Shown in pieces: positions 54,730-64,000 of a stretch of DNA of 64,000 nucleotides. The position numbers were made by a program, and so were the translations under genes. A model generated the notes under the pieces. That model was not told where the DNA came from. It did no database searches and worked only from the letters and a program-made list of their open reading frames with translations. Origin of the DNA: Channallabes apus (Eukaryota > Chordata > Actinopteri > Siluriformes > Clariidae); the NCBI GenBank assembly GCA_030522415.1, contig CM060131.1, positions 4,544,203 to 4,608,202 of the forward strand, in the 5' to 3' direction. How positions within the stretch are numbered: position 1 is the first letter of the stretch; each line of letters begins with the position of its first letter.

Positions 54730-55258
54730 TCTTGAAGGACCTCAGCCATCCCAACAATGGACTGTTTTCTCTGTTGCGGTTTGGGAAGCGATTCCGCTCC
54801 CTGAAGGCCAATACAGGGAGACTGAGGAGGAGCTTCTTCCCGCAGGCGATAAGGTCTCTCAATCACACCTCCACACAGGATTAACAACATCTTTTTAAAC
54901 TCCCAACATTGACTGGACAATCATGGACACATTCATACACACTCGCACTACATATTTATATATCTGGACCATTGCACAAGACACTTTAATAAGTCACTTT
55001 TTATGCATATTTGAACAACCACTGCCACTTTCAAATATTTCTATATTTCTATATTTTGTAATATTTTTATCATGCCCTTATTTGTACAGTTTATTTTAAT
55101 AGTTAAATTTATTTTCTTTAGTATTTCTTTTTATTCATATTTATTCCTTACATACAAGTTTTTATTTTATTTCTTAAGGTCACTGGCGGTCGTATAAGCA
55201 TTTCACTGCATTTCCTACTGTGTATGACTCTGTATGTTACAAATAAAATTTTAATTTG
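54730..55258 (+). repeat. LINE 3' end (Rex1/L2-type)
   Basis: Reads CRKILKDLSHPNNGLFSLL then RFRSLKANTGRLRRSFFPQA and a stop, the C-terminus of a LINE protein. A long AT-rich 3' region ends CATTTCACTGCATTTCCTACTG ... ACAAATAAAATTTTAATTTG. Severely 5' truncated. It is inserted in the ORF1 of the half-LINE. Confidence 0.7.
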
Positions 55259-55261
55259 ATT

Positions 55262-55818
55262 TGCACGGCTCCGTGTGGACAGCTCAGCCGCTTGTGTCCC
55301 ACGTCACCGCACTCGAAGCATCTCAGCTGCTCCGTTGTGGCGAAGACGGTGTAGCCGCTGTCCCCCTCTTTACATTTAAAGTTGACGTCCAGCGTCTGAT
55401 CCTCATTGTTTAAAACCATAAGCACCTGCCTGCGGAAGGACAGGACGTGGCGCATGTTGGAGCTCTTACACCCGAGCGGGATAGCTCTCATGGGGCCGAC
55501 GAACTTCCCGAAACGGGCCAGCTCCTTCATTATAGCCTCGTTCTTTATGAACGGAGGCACGTTAGATATTACCACCCGTGCCAGACAGAGGGGAAACTTT
55601 AACCGTGGCTCCTCTCACACATATGCCGCTCCGCGCCAGTGCGCTCGCGAGGTCAACCCTGTTCACGAACACCACCACCGCTTTATTCATCCGGGAGGCA
55701 GAGTAGATGTTCTCACACCCGACCTGACCCCCCACCGCTAACAACACGTCTTCTATCGGCACGCCGTCCTGACACCATGCCGGAGAGACAAGGTCTCCAC
55801 ACCGGCCTCAGAGGCCAT
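55262..55818 (-). pseudogene. LINE ORF1 protein with CCHC zinc knuckle, frameshifted
   Basis: ORF1 proteins bind element RNA. The start ATG at 55818 gives MASEAGVETLSLRHGVR. A one-base loss near 55770 shifts to GVPIEDVLLAVGGQVGCENI then SASRMNKAVVVFVNRVDLAS. A second shift near 55570 gives VVISNVPPFIKNEAIMKELA, an RRM-like fold candidate. A C-X2-C-X4-H-X4-C knuckle follows (CFECGDVGHKRLSC) near 55300. The Ser/Thr/Pro-rich tail continues beyond the inserted LINE piece at 54720-54366. Resembles ORF1 of Tx1/L1-clade fish elements. Inactive. Confidence 0.65.
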
Positions 55819-56009
55819 GGTTCCTGCTCGCTCTCTCTCTCACTTTTAAAACTTTTATTTAAGCCAAAGACATTTACTGAATTAAAAAAATAATAATAAT
55901 AACCAGTCTCCGGAAAAAACTTGGCAGGACACCAAGCAGCCTTCCGCACGTTCGCTCACACCCAGCGCATGCGCACAGAGAGAGAGAGAGAGAGAGAGAG
56001 AAAACATAA

Positions 56010-56400
56010 AAATTTTATGAGAGACAAAGTTGGATAAAGAGAGACACTGTTTTCACTGTAACTTTAGTTAACTAATGACCTCACATGGAACTTAACAAAA
56101 AATAGATAAAACCTTCTGTGGCATTGTTAGCTAGGTATCAAAGTCATGTCATGCTAACTTATATTTTGTAGATTTAGCTAGCTATTAGTAGCATTTTACA
56201 TGTGCTAACTTTAACTAGCTCGCAAAGTTAGCTTTAACTGTGCTAAATTGTGCTAAAACAAAATTAACATACTAAGTACACACACAGACAGTGTTTATTT
56301 CAGTCTGTATCCTACAGTCTCTCTCTGTCATATATGCAGAAAAATGCGTGATTTTGAATACCTAATATGAATTCTGTGATGGTGGACTGAAAGCCACTGC
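56010..56400. other. No gene seen
   Basis: Contains repeated GCTAACTTTA/TTAGCTAG-type words (56130-56240). Possibly the left part of the Harbinger element, but no terminal repeat was found. Confidence 0.4.
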
Positions 56401-56429
56401 ATATTTACATTGGACAGCTCTGCGTTTGA

Positions 56430-56940
56430 ACACTAAAAAGAGGATTCAGCACCTTGGACACCTTGGAAAGAGTGACAGCGAGGAGCCACGCATTACCCGA
56501 TCCCTTACAGGTACTGACAACGCTTAGTTTCCTGGCAACTGGTTCTTTCCAAATGGAACTGGCAGACCGCTCGGGGTTAAGCCAGTCGTCTTTGAGCCGT
56601 GCAATGCCAGCTGTATGGGACGGGATCATCCGGATGTCTAGCAGGTATATAAGGTTTCCATACCATGCAGTTGACCAGCCAAACATTAAAGCGCAATTTG
56701 CAGCGAACGCCGGTTTTCCTAATGTAATCGGAGCAATCGACAGCACGCCCATTGCTATAAAGGCACCATCAGAAGACGAATTTGCATACGTGATTCGGAA
56801 ACATTTCCATTCAATAAATGTGCAAATAATATGTGATGCTCAAATGCGCATATTGTTGCAAGGTGGCCTGGGTCAACCGATGATTCATTCATCCTCACAA
56901 ACAGCATGGTTGGGATGAGGCTCCAAGGTGGCAGGGTGCG
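56430..56940 (+). pseudogene. Harbinger transposase exon
   Basis: DDE nuclease that moves the element. One long frame gives SHALPDPLQVLTTLSFLATG then SFQMELADRSGLSQSSLSRA, the N-terminal helix-turn-helix-like part. NAGFPNVIGAIDSTPIAIKA near 56708 holds the first catalytic Asp. DEFAYVIRKHFHSINVQIIC follows. After a one-base shift near 56862, WPGSTDDSFILTNSM carries the second Asp. It ends DGWLLG followed by GTGAGT, a perfect splice-donor word, so the rest (with the catalytic Glu) would be in a later exon that is not here. Truncated and inactive. Confidence 0.72.
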
Positions 56941-56984
56941 CGATGGGTGGCTTCTTGGTGAGTGATGTATTTAAAGATATTATT

Positions 56985-57048
<64 letters not shown>

Positions 57049-57055
57049 TTTTTTT

Positions 57056-57179
57056 TTATTTTGTTATTAATTCCGGAGGACAAACTTGCAAATAACAAAT
57101 TTTTTCTCTGGTCTACCTCCGATAGGAGCACCTCCAATTCACATTCTGTGAAGTTTCTCTTCTTGCTTGCTTTTGCCAT
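57056..57179 (-). pseudogene. Myb/SANT-like Harbinger partner protein, truncated
   Basis: The ATG at 57179 gives MAKASKKRNFTECELEVLLS then EVDQRKNLLFASLSSGINNK, the first helices of a Myb/SANT-like domain. In Harbinger transposons this partner helps bring the transposase to DNA and the nucleus. The frame runs into the T/TA tract at about 57055, so at most 41 residues remain of the roughly 200 expected. Confidence 0.6.
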
Positions 57180-57439
57180 TGCTTTTTCGTTTGGTTTTGC
57201 CAAAGTGGAGTCATTACAATATTTATACGGGGGAGGAGGCAGGGAGGGGTTTTGCGCTCGTGCACGTGCGCTCAATTTCACATTAATTCGGATGTACAAA
57301 GAGAATATGCGTGGGATTCCGTGTACACTGTGTTTCATACATCAGATTTTTTTTACTGCATACGCACATTTACAGCTTTGTCCGTACGCAATGTTTTAGT
57401 ATGGATTCAACGCAAGTCTTTGTACATGAGGCCCCAGGG

Positions 57440-58080
57440 CTGGATGCAGATTATGGCTCACCGTCTCACTGTCACATATAAGCTATAAAAGGGCTTTGGA
57501 GGCCCAGTCCAGCCCAGGAGTTTCTATCAGAACACACTCTAAAGTGATGACCTATTCAAAGCAGAAATCTTAGATGCCGAAGCGATGACCTACTCAAAGC
57601 AGAAATCTTAGCACACTGCAGCCTTTTCAGTGCTTGAATTTCACAAGTGGGCTTAGAACCCACAAACCACATTAAGAGGTTAGCTGGACCATCTGATGCA
57701 GTTGGCTCCAGCCAGAGCATTTAACTTTGTGAAAAGTGGTTGAAAGAGTGGCAATGGATTGTGTTCTGGGCATGGGCACGTGCTAAGAAAATGCCAATAT
57801 AGTTTACACGCTTGGGTGTGCTCTCACCACACCTTCTCTTGGCCCTGACCAGGCTAAATTCAACTGCCTTGCAAGAGAACCAACCAGAGTCGCCCCTTGA
57901 CAAGCCTATGCTGACAGAACTGAAAATCCACCAAACGTCAACAAGGGGCTTTTGAGTTGAGCACCGATGTTTGGGAGAGTACTGTACGTTGCAGCACAAA
58001 ACGCTCCCAGTGCTGCTTGACATAAGAAGTGCCATTACTCAAGCTCACACCGTGATCCTGCCCAATGTGGCATCATGCAA
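57440..58080. other. No gene; 38-bp tandem duplication at 57546-57611
   Basis: GATGACCTA.TCAAAGCAGAAATCTTAG occurs twice in a row. The composition (higher GC, few simple repeats) suggests old retroelement sequence, but I cannot name it. Confidence 0.4.
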
Positions 58081-58082
58081 GC

Positions 58083-59270
58083 TGCTTCCAGTAACTTCAA
58101 GTTCAAGTAGGCTTTATTGTCACTTCAACCATATACAGTTAGTACACAGTGAAACGAAACAACGTTCCTCCAGGACCAAGGTGCTACATGCAACATAAAT
58201 TTACAACATAAATTAACAGAAAAAACTAAAACTAGCTAACTAAGAGGCCTAGTTAGCTGGCTAGCAGAGACAAGACAGATAGACCTAACATAAATTACAA
58301 CATAAATTAACAATGACAGAGCCAGTCAATTTTTTTTAAACAGACAGCAGACAACAAAGTGCACGTGCAAATGTGCAAACAAAAGCAACAAAGTGACAGT
58401 GCGACAAAAACACAACGTAACATAATAATAAGGTGTTGTGGTGATGAGTTGAGGTAGTGGAGTAACAGTAAACATTCCTTAGTGTAGAAGCAAAAATTAG
58501 GACTTAAAGAAGTTAGTGGAAAAAATAGTAGTCCAGTAATGAATATTGTGCAAAAGAGCATTTACAGGTTGGTATGTATGATAGTTTGGTGGTGTAGGTC
58601 AGTGTGTTTGCGCTTGTGTTGATTAGTCAGTTCAGTCTCAATGTTTTGAGGTAGTTGAGTTAAGCTGAGTGATAATGTGAATGCTGGTGGCTTTGCGGAT
58701 GCAGCGTGTTGTGTAGATGTCCTCAATAAAGGGGAGAGAGACCCAGATGATCTTCTCTGCTGTCCTCACTATCCGCTGTAGGGTCCTGCGGTCCGATATG
58801 GCACAATTCCCAAACCAGACAGTGATGCAGCCGCTCAGGATACTCTTGATAGTTCCTCTATAGAAGGTGGTCAGGATCGGTGGTGGACGCTGGGCCTTTC
58901 TCAGTCTTCTCAGAAAGAAGAGACGCTGTTGGGCTTTCTTGTGCAGGGAGCTGGTGTTGAGGGAACAGCTGAGGTCCTTCTCCAGGTGGACGCCCCGGAA
59001 TTTTGTGCTGTCGACGATCTCCACAGAGGAGCCGTCGATGCTCAGCAGAGAATGGTCGCCTCGTGTCCTCCTAAAGTCAACAACCATCTCCTTTGTCTTA
59101 TCAACGTTCAGAAACAGGTTGTTGTCTTTACACCAGTCCGTTAGCCTCTGCACTTCCTCTCTGTATGCTGACTCGTCGTTCTTGCTAATGAGACCCACCA
59201 TGGTTGTGTCATCAGCGAACTTAATGATGTGATTTGAACTGTGTGTTGCTACACAGTCGTGAGTTGTCAC
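58083..59270 (-). mobile_element. LINE 3' half (Rex1/CR1-like)
   Basis: Minus strand. The 3' end at 58083-58200 reads, inverted, GACAATAAAGCCTACTTGAAC with an AATAAA signal. An untranslated part of about 430 bp follows, then an RT C-terminal frame. It breaks off at about 59270, a typical 5' truncation. Confidence 0.75.
58638..59270 (-). pseudogene. LINE reverse transcriptase, C-terminal fragment
   Basis: Frame of 210 codons. FADDTTMVGLISKNDESAYR holds the catalytic FADD near residues 18-21. LNVDKTKEMVVDFRR is the following RT motif E-like block. KKAQQRLFFLRRLRKAQRPP then LTTFYRGTIKSILSGCITVW and RIVRTAEKIIW form the conserved thumb/C-terminal region. It ends ITQLNSTTSKH, where DPTHP-type text would be expected. 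The fingers and endonuclease domains are missing. Open frame but non-functional. Confidence 0.8.
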
Positions 59271-59274
59271 TTTG

Positions 59275-60255
59275 TTGTCATGATTTGATGCATAAGGTCA
59301 TGTGGGAAGTGGGACCAGGGTCTATGAGGAATTCCAATGTCCGAGGGGGCCAGCGGGGTGGTTTGTTGCTTGTCTTATTTCTGGTGCAAGAATTGCAGGA
59401 CACTCATGAAGTGGCTGGTGTCCTCCCCAGGCATTCTGCCATCAGAAACGTTGTTGAATAAAGGCTGGTGTGCATGTTGATCCTAGGTTGAGTTGTGCCC
59501 CCATTCCAGAAGCTGTTCTGCTTCTGGGAATTCCTCAGGGGATGTGGTGATGGGAGTGGGGCAGAGAGCAGACTTTAGGCAAGAAGCCAGGCAGAGGGAG
59601 CTCCGTCCAAGGATGGCATTGTTTCTCCAATCTATCTGTGGGTTGGGATGAATGGTTCAGGGATGTATGAAAAAACCAACTGGCACTAAGCTTTATGCAT
59701 GATCAAGAATGAAATCTCTTCCTAGTGGTTTCGCGATGTCCTCAGAGTGACAGGGATGGTTTCCTGGGTGATCGGAAAAAGAAGTGTTCAATCGAGGGCA
59801 CGGCCTGACAATGGTGGTTCCAGGGGAACACAGAACCAGTAACACAGGTTGTCAAAGAGGCGAATGAAAGGAGAAACTGATCAGCCTCTAGGCAAATGAG
59901 CGGCCCTCAATGTAGGTTGAGGGCTGAAGCTCAAGTTACACTGAGGATTGCAACAAGAAATTTCCATTGTAGGTTTGATTATTGGGAAAACATGGTTGGG
60001 CTGGGGGTGTCAAATTTGAAGGGAGTGCAGTGCATAGCTGTTGAAACTGGGTTGACCGATGATATAATGTTTAAGAGATTTGCTGAGAGTGCTTTTTTGG
60101 CCAATGGTCTGATGTAATTTGGCCTCAGAACAGGTGCTTAGTGCAGAGACTTGGCGTGAGGTGATAACAGTCATGGGTGAGGCTAAACAGGAGTGGACCC
60201 AATATCAGACCAATATCAGCTCATCTGGCTCTGTCATGTCACTAAAATGCCATCC
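59275..60255. other. No gene recognised; probable old retroelement sequence
   Basis: GC-richer than the average for the window and without simple repeats. Short frames (for example 59896-60117) have no motif I recognise. It lies just upstream of gypsy-like RT text. Confidence 0.35.
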
Positions 60256-60260
60256 ACCAC

Positions 60261-60490
60261 AATTGCCAGACAGCACCCATACCAAGCCCCAGAAGCGTTT
60301 TGGCTGAAATCAAAGGTATGCTCTGAAATGGCATCATATGCACTAGCCCATATCAGCCCCATAGTGATGCTACCAAAGCCCGATGGGTTGATTTCGTAAT
60401 GACTTCTAGAGGCTTAATCAAATCTCAGACTTTGATGCATACTTGCTGCCACAAGTGGATGAAAGGTATGGTTTCTCAATTCTAGATTGT
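60261..60490 (+). pseudogene. Gypsy-type RT remnant
   Basis: The text gives VMLPKPDG, then in another frame FRNDF-stop-RLNQISDFDAYLLPQVDER and FSILD. This is the LVPKPDG..R.C.DFR.LN....FDAYP.PRVDEL motif string of Ty3/gypsy RT (Gmr1-like). Too short and broken to act. Confidence 0.55.
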
Positions 60491-61110
60491 AAAGCCTCAA
60501 TGGCAGCAGCGAAGTGACATAGGCACAGACATGGGGATTTGCGGTGTTCACAGTGATTAGATTTTTATTTATTATCTTTTTTTTTTTCAAGTGACCAGGA
60601 ACGTGAATAGGGTAGGAATGCAGGGATGGGCTTGGAGAAAAGGTAACTCGAACGACTCTGTTCAATGCGGGGAAGAGTCACCATATTCCCACGGGGGGGC
60701 AGTAGCAATAGCAGGAGTGGAACTGACGTGCGAACCAGTGGGGGGGATGGCCAAGCAGTGGCGCATAGTCCTCCGATGGGTTTTCGCACGGGGCTCAGCG
60801 GGGCCCTTGGAGTCTGTACAGAGAAAGGGAGAGAGAAACGACAAAAAAAGTGACGTTAGTAGGGAAGTCTCTATTCTCATATAATCGACCCACCGAACTG
60901 GAGTTCCACACTCCTTTTATAGCTGCTGGAGTACTCCAGCAAGGTGAATGAAAATGGAAAGCCGGTCTTGCATGGTTCTGGCGCCCCGCCCCTTTTCCCC
61001 TGACTTTAGTGCTGCCTTGCCAGTACAGTAGGTGTACGGGGTTCGACAGAGAGCGGAGCAGGTGTACGGTTCTCCGTCACACAGATCTCACCTAAGGCTA
61101 CTGGCAGCAT

Positions 61111-61252
61111 AATTGCCAGACAGCTCCCATACCAAGCTCCAGAAGCGTTTTAGCATTAACACTGAAATCGAAGGTATGCTCTGAAATGGAATCATAGAGC
61201 ACTAACTTTTGGTCCAGCCCCATAGTGATGCTACCAAAGCCCGATGGGTTGA
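61111..61252 (+). repeat. Direct repeat of the gypsy RT segment at 60261-60392
   Basis: AATTGCCAGACAGC.CCCATACCAAG to CCAAAGCCCGATGGGTTGAT are shared, with a few substitutions and a short indel. The two copies enclose about 720 bp that include a minus-strand TATAAAAG near 60914. Confidence 0.65.
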
Positions 61253-61572
61253 TCTGACTTTGTGGGCTTACGCGTGGATCTGACAGATGTGCACGAGATG
61301 GATTTCCCCTCCTTTCTCTTGCGCTATTGCCGGATCTGGAAATTCCTCTGTCCGCTTCTCAAGCGCGCCTTGCGCTTCTTGTGAATGGACAAGATAGACA
61401 TCCTCACTCGAAATTAGACAACAGGTTTCTGTCGGGTGGCCAGGGGGCGGAGCCTCAACGATGCTCTCTCCCTTTCCTTAGCAACCTCCATGACAAGTTA
61501 ACTCTTTCATGGAGTAAGCTATATTCATCCCGTGTTTTCGTGTCATCGACTTATTTATTTATTTAATAAAGC

Positions 61573-62381
61573 ATGGGGTTATATGATGATGCCCCAGATA
61601 GAAGAGACGCTTCCAGGCTATCTCTCTCCTGGGACATCATCCTCCCTGAAAAGCTAACACTTCCTTCCAAGCTGTGTAGACTTTCATCTTCCCTGGAGGG
61701 AAAAGCTTTTCAGGCAGCAGATCAGGTTGGTGCTCCACTGCTCACCATGGCGGTTTTGCAGGCCTACCATGCTGACCTGCTTAGAGACTTGAGCACTGGC
61801 GGGGCTCTTGAAGATAGGGCGTTCTGGAATTACGCCCAGCCACAGACTTGTTTCTTCGTGCAACAAAGCAGACGGCTCGTGCTATAGGCCGTTCTATGGC
61901 TGCGATGGTTTCTGCGGACAGGCACTTGTGGCTGAATCTCACGGGCATCAAGGATAAGGATCATGCATTCCTCCTTGATGCCCCCATCTCGCCTTCCGGT
62001 CTGTTTGGCGACGCCGTTAACTCGGTTGCCACTAGGTTTTGTGAGGCGAAGTTATATGAACAAGCCTTCAGGAAATTCCTTCCCCGCCATGCTCAAGAGT
62101 CGGGACTGTCGTCCAGCCAGTCTCGACCAGGTCTGACTCTCGCAAGGCGTGAAGCACACAAGGAGAGTGGTTTGAGCCGTGCACCCCCCCCCGTAAATAT
62201 TGGGGTGCGGCGAACCGCGGTTCGCAATCCACCTCAGAGAAGTCGGACCGGCATACTGTCTTCTTCACAAAGAAGTCCTGAGGCTCATTCGCTCAGCACA
62301 GTGTTCTACCTGGCACCCCCAGGAGGTCGGTGTTCATGCTCCGCCACCACTTGTGTTTCAGGCAACACCTGTCTCCAATAA
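61573..62381 (+). pseudogene. DIRS gag-like protein, frameshifted
   Basis: The first frame (to 61887) gives LTMAVLQAYHADLLRDLSTG and RAFWNYAQP. A shift near 61855 leads into LRATKQTARAIGRSMAAMVS, RHLWLNLTGIKDKDHAFLLD and PISPSGLFGDAVNSVATRF, then a basic Ser/Arg-rich tail. ATK.TAR..G..M..MV..RHLWLNL is the hallmark block of DIRS1-like gag proteins. Confidence 0.62.
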
Positions 62382-62499
62382 AATGTTAGTTCTTCTGTCT
62401 TTTCCTGCCATGTTTCAGGATGCCGAACATCAAACACCCCCGTCTAACCAAGCCGCCAAGACTTTTGCCCCTTTCAAAGAAACTGGCAGCATGGAAGTA

Positions 62500-62908
62500 T
62501 ATTTTGACTGAGAAAGTATATCAAGTATATCTCCTTGGGTACTAAGCACTATAGAGAGAAGCTACAGGATTCAGTTCTCACATCGCCCTCCGCGTTTCAA
62601 CGGCGTGGTCTCCACTAACGTGAAACCAGAAAGGGCGCATCTGCTGACTCTGGAGTTACAGAAGTTGCTGGGAAAAGGGGCCATAGAACATGTTCCCCTA
62701 CCAGACAGAGAATCAGGCTACTACAGTCGCTATTTCTTGGTTTCCCCAAGAGGAATGGGGGGCTGCGTCCAATTTTAGATTTTCACTGCTATCTAAAAAA
62801 AATTATAATAAATACTGGTTCAAAATGTTGACTGTCAAAGTGGTTGTTACTCAAATCCCACCAAGGATTGATTTGTGACAATCGATCTGAAGGATGCATA
62901 CTTTCATA
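62500..62908 (+). pseudogene. DIRS reverse transcriptase N-terminal remnant
   Basis: Reads TIERSYRIQFSHRPPRFNGV, then KPERAHLLTLELQKLLGKGA, IEHVPLPDRESGYYSRYFLV and SPRGMGG. A decayed stretch follows with a stop where LRPILDLR is expected, then LTVKVVVTQIPP and DLKDAYFH. The YYSRYFLV block is typical of DIRS RT. Stops near 62778 and 62877. Confidence 0.65.
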
Positions 62909-62910
62909 TA

Positions 62911-64000
62911 CAAACCAGCTTCCAAAAAAGTTGGGACACTAAACAAATTGTGAATAAAAACTGAATGCAATGATGTGGAGATGGCAAATATCAATATTTT
63001 ATTCAGAATAGAACATAGATGACAGATCAAAAGTTTAATCCGAGAAAATATATCATTTTAAAGGAAAAATATGTTGATTCCCAATTTCACGGTGTCAACA
63101 AATCCCAAAAAAGTTGGGACAAGTAGCAATAAGAGGCTGGAAAAAGTACATTTGAGCATAACAAAGAGCTGGAAGACCAATTAACAGTAATTAGGTTAAT
63201 TGGCAACATGATTGGGTATAAAAAGAGCTTCTCAGAGTGGCAGTGTCTCTCAGAAGCCAAGATGGGTAGAGGATCATCAATTTCCACAATGTTGCGCAGA
63301 AAGATAGTGGAGCAATATCAGAAAGGTGTTACCCAGCGAAAAATTGCAAAGACTTTGAAGTTATCATCATCAACTGTGCATAATATCATCCGAAGATTCA
63401 GAGAATCTGGAGCAATCTCTGTGCGTAAGAGTCAAGGGCGTAAAACCATACTGGATGCCTGTGAACTCCAGGCCCTTAAATGACACTGCACCACAAACAG
63501 GAATGCTACTGTAAAGGAAATCACAGAATGGGCTCAGGAATACTTCCAGAAACCATTGTCAGTGAACACAATCCACCGTGCCATCCGCCGTTGCCAGCTG
63601 AAACTCTACAGTGCAAAGAAGAAGCCATTTCTATGCAAGATCCACAAGCACACGCGTTTTCATTGGGCCAGGGATCATTTAAAATGGAATGTGGCAAAAT
63701 GGAAGACTGTTCTGTGGTCAGACGAGTCACGATTCGAAGTTCTTGTTGGAAATGTGGGACGCCATGTCATCCGGACCAAAGAGGACAAGGACAACCCAAG
63801 TTATCAACGCTCAGTTCAGAAGCCTGCATCTCTGATGGTATGGGGTTGCATGAGTGCGTGTGGCATGGGCAGCTTGCATGTCTGGAAAGGCACCATCAAT
63901 GCAGAAAAATATATTCAGCTTCTAGAACAACATATGCTCCCATCCAGACGTCATCTCTTTCAGGGAAGACCCTGCATTTTTCAACAAGATAATGCCAGAC
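62911..64000 (+). mobile_element. Tc1-like element, runs off the window
   Basis: Starts CAAACCAGCTTCCAAAAAAG after a TA (62909-62910). AAAAAAGTTGGGACA recurs at 63106-63120 within the terminal repeat region. The leader ATTGGGTATAAAAAGAGC holds a TATA-like word just before the gene. The 3' end is outside the window. Confidence 0.85.
63262..64000 (+). pseudogene. Tc1-like transposase, one premature stop in the visible part
   Basis: The ATG at 63262 gives MGRGSSISTMLRRKIVEQYQ then KIAKTLKLSSSTVHNIIRRF (helix-turn-helix). A TGA at 63481-63483 replaces a codon in the linker (LQALK-stop-HCTTNRNATV). The frame then resumes unchanged: TEWAQEYFQKPLSVNTIHRA, KTVLWSDESRFEVL near 63702 with the first catalytic Asp, KPASLMVWGCMSACGMGSLH near 63820, and RPCIFQQDNAR at the very end with the second Asp. 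The Glu block is beyond the window. Young but probably dead. Confidence 0.85.

Larger units (their letters stand above)
52216..55975 (-). mobile_element. ORF1-only ('half-LINE') element, interrupted
   Basis: Reads right to left: a leader from about 55975, ORF1 from 55818, and its tail at 54720-54366 and 52730 to about 52500. A probable 3' untranslated part ends near 52245-52216 with AATAAAG on the minus strand. Two insertions break it: a LINE 3' end (54730-55258) and a hAT element (52731-54365). No endonuclease or RT frame lies between, so ORF2 is missing. Both sides touch GA-repeat sequence. Confidence 0.5.
56405..57435. mobile_element. Harbinger-type transposon remnant
   Basis: Carries transposase (plus strand) and a Myb-like gene (minus strand), the two-gene layout of vertebrate Harbingers. 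The right end near 57435 (inverted reading GGGGCCTCATGTACAAAGAC) is a familiar terminal repeat of fish Harbinger elements. The left end was not found. A (TA)n tract at 56987-57043 separates the genes and truncates the Myb gene. Confidence 0.65.
61573..62908 (+). mobile_element. DIRS-type retrotransposon remnant, cut by a Tc1-like insertion
   Basis: Contains gag-like and then RT text of DIRS elements, which use a tyrosine recombinase instead of an integrase. The sequence stops at ...DLKDAYFHI in the RT, exactly where a Tc1-like element (62911 onward) begins. RNase H and recombinase parts would lie beyond the window. Confidence 0.65.

Noticed and set aside
54383..54898. A 171-codon plus-strand frame taken as a host exon
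   Set aside because: It spans the reverse of LINE ORF1 tail sequence and the start of a LINE 3' end. The only meaningful part is the latter.
1..64000. A host protein-coding gene
   Set aside because: No string of exons with splice sites and conserved protein motifs was found on either strand. A short or fast-evolving exon could still escape reading by eye.

Overview
The window looks like intergenic, transposon-packed DNA from a teleost fish. The reasons are the dense (CA)n/(TG)n microsatellites, the many Tc1/mariner fragments, Rex/L2/RTE-type LINEs, a sushi-like Ty3/gypsy chromovirus, a DIRS element, Harbinger and hAT elements, and a tRNA-headed SINE. The abundance of Tc1 copies would suit an ostariophysan such as a catfish, but that is a guess. 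I find no convincing exon of a host gene. Every long open reading frame that makes sense belongs to a mobile element.

Layout. 1-1 kb: palindromic motif repeat and inverted-repeat (MITE) cluster. 1-8.6 kb: mostly unique AT-rich DNA with SINE and Tc1 scraps and one possible conserved non-coding segment (about 7.14-7.38 kb). 8.68-10.02 kb and 20.39-21.77 kb: two copies, in opposite orientation, of one Tc1 element that share the same two internal deletions. 10.67-15.62 kb: a young, nearly intact chromovirus on the minus strand (gag, pol with protease, RT, RNase H, integrase and chromodomain). It shows signs of self-priming and of a gag-pol -1 frameshift. 23.65-26.74 kb: an RTE/Rex3-like LINE with a perfect 12-bp target duplication, coding region decayed. 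29-33 kb: Tc1 and gypsy remnants and a 358-bp MITE. 33.1-35.9 kb: a Tc1 element split by two nested hAT MITEs, the second carrying an LTR-like scrap. 37.6-41.8 kb: more Tc1 pieces and a LINE 3' end. 42.5-46.5 kb: an L2-type LINE with one frameshift between endonuclease and RT. 47.6-51.5 kb: Tc1 remnants. 51.7-52.2 kb: a microsatellite cluster. 52.2-56.0 kb: an ORF1-only ('half-LINE') element broken by a hAT element (itself holding a SINE) and a LINE 3' end. 56.4-57.4 kb: Harbinger remnant with transposase and Myb-like genes. 58.1-59.3 kb: LINE 3' half. 60.2-62.9 kb: gypsy and DIRS remnants, the DIRS RT being cut by a Tc1-like element that runs off the window end.

How the parts work together: there is no host pathway here. 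The interactions are between transposons: trans-mobilised deletion derivatives, nested insertions, and SINEs that presumably borrow LINE machinery. Family names rest on recognising motifs and remembered consensus sequences, not on any search. The self-priming and frameshift signals of the chromovirus are read directly from the sequence.
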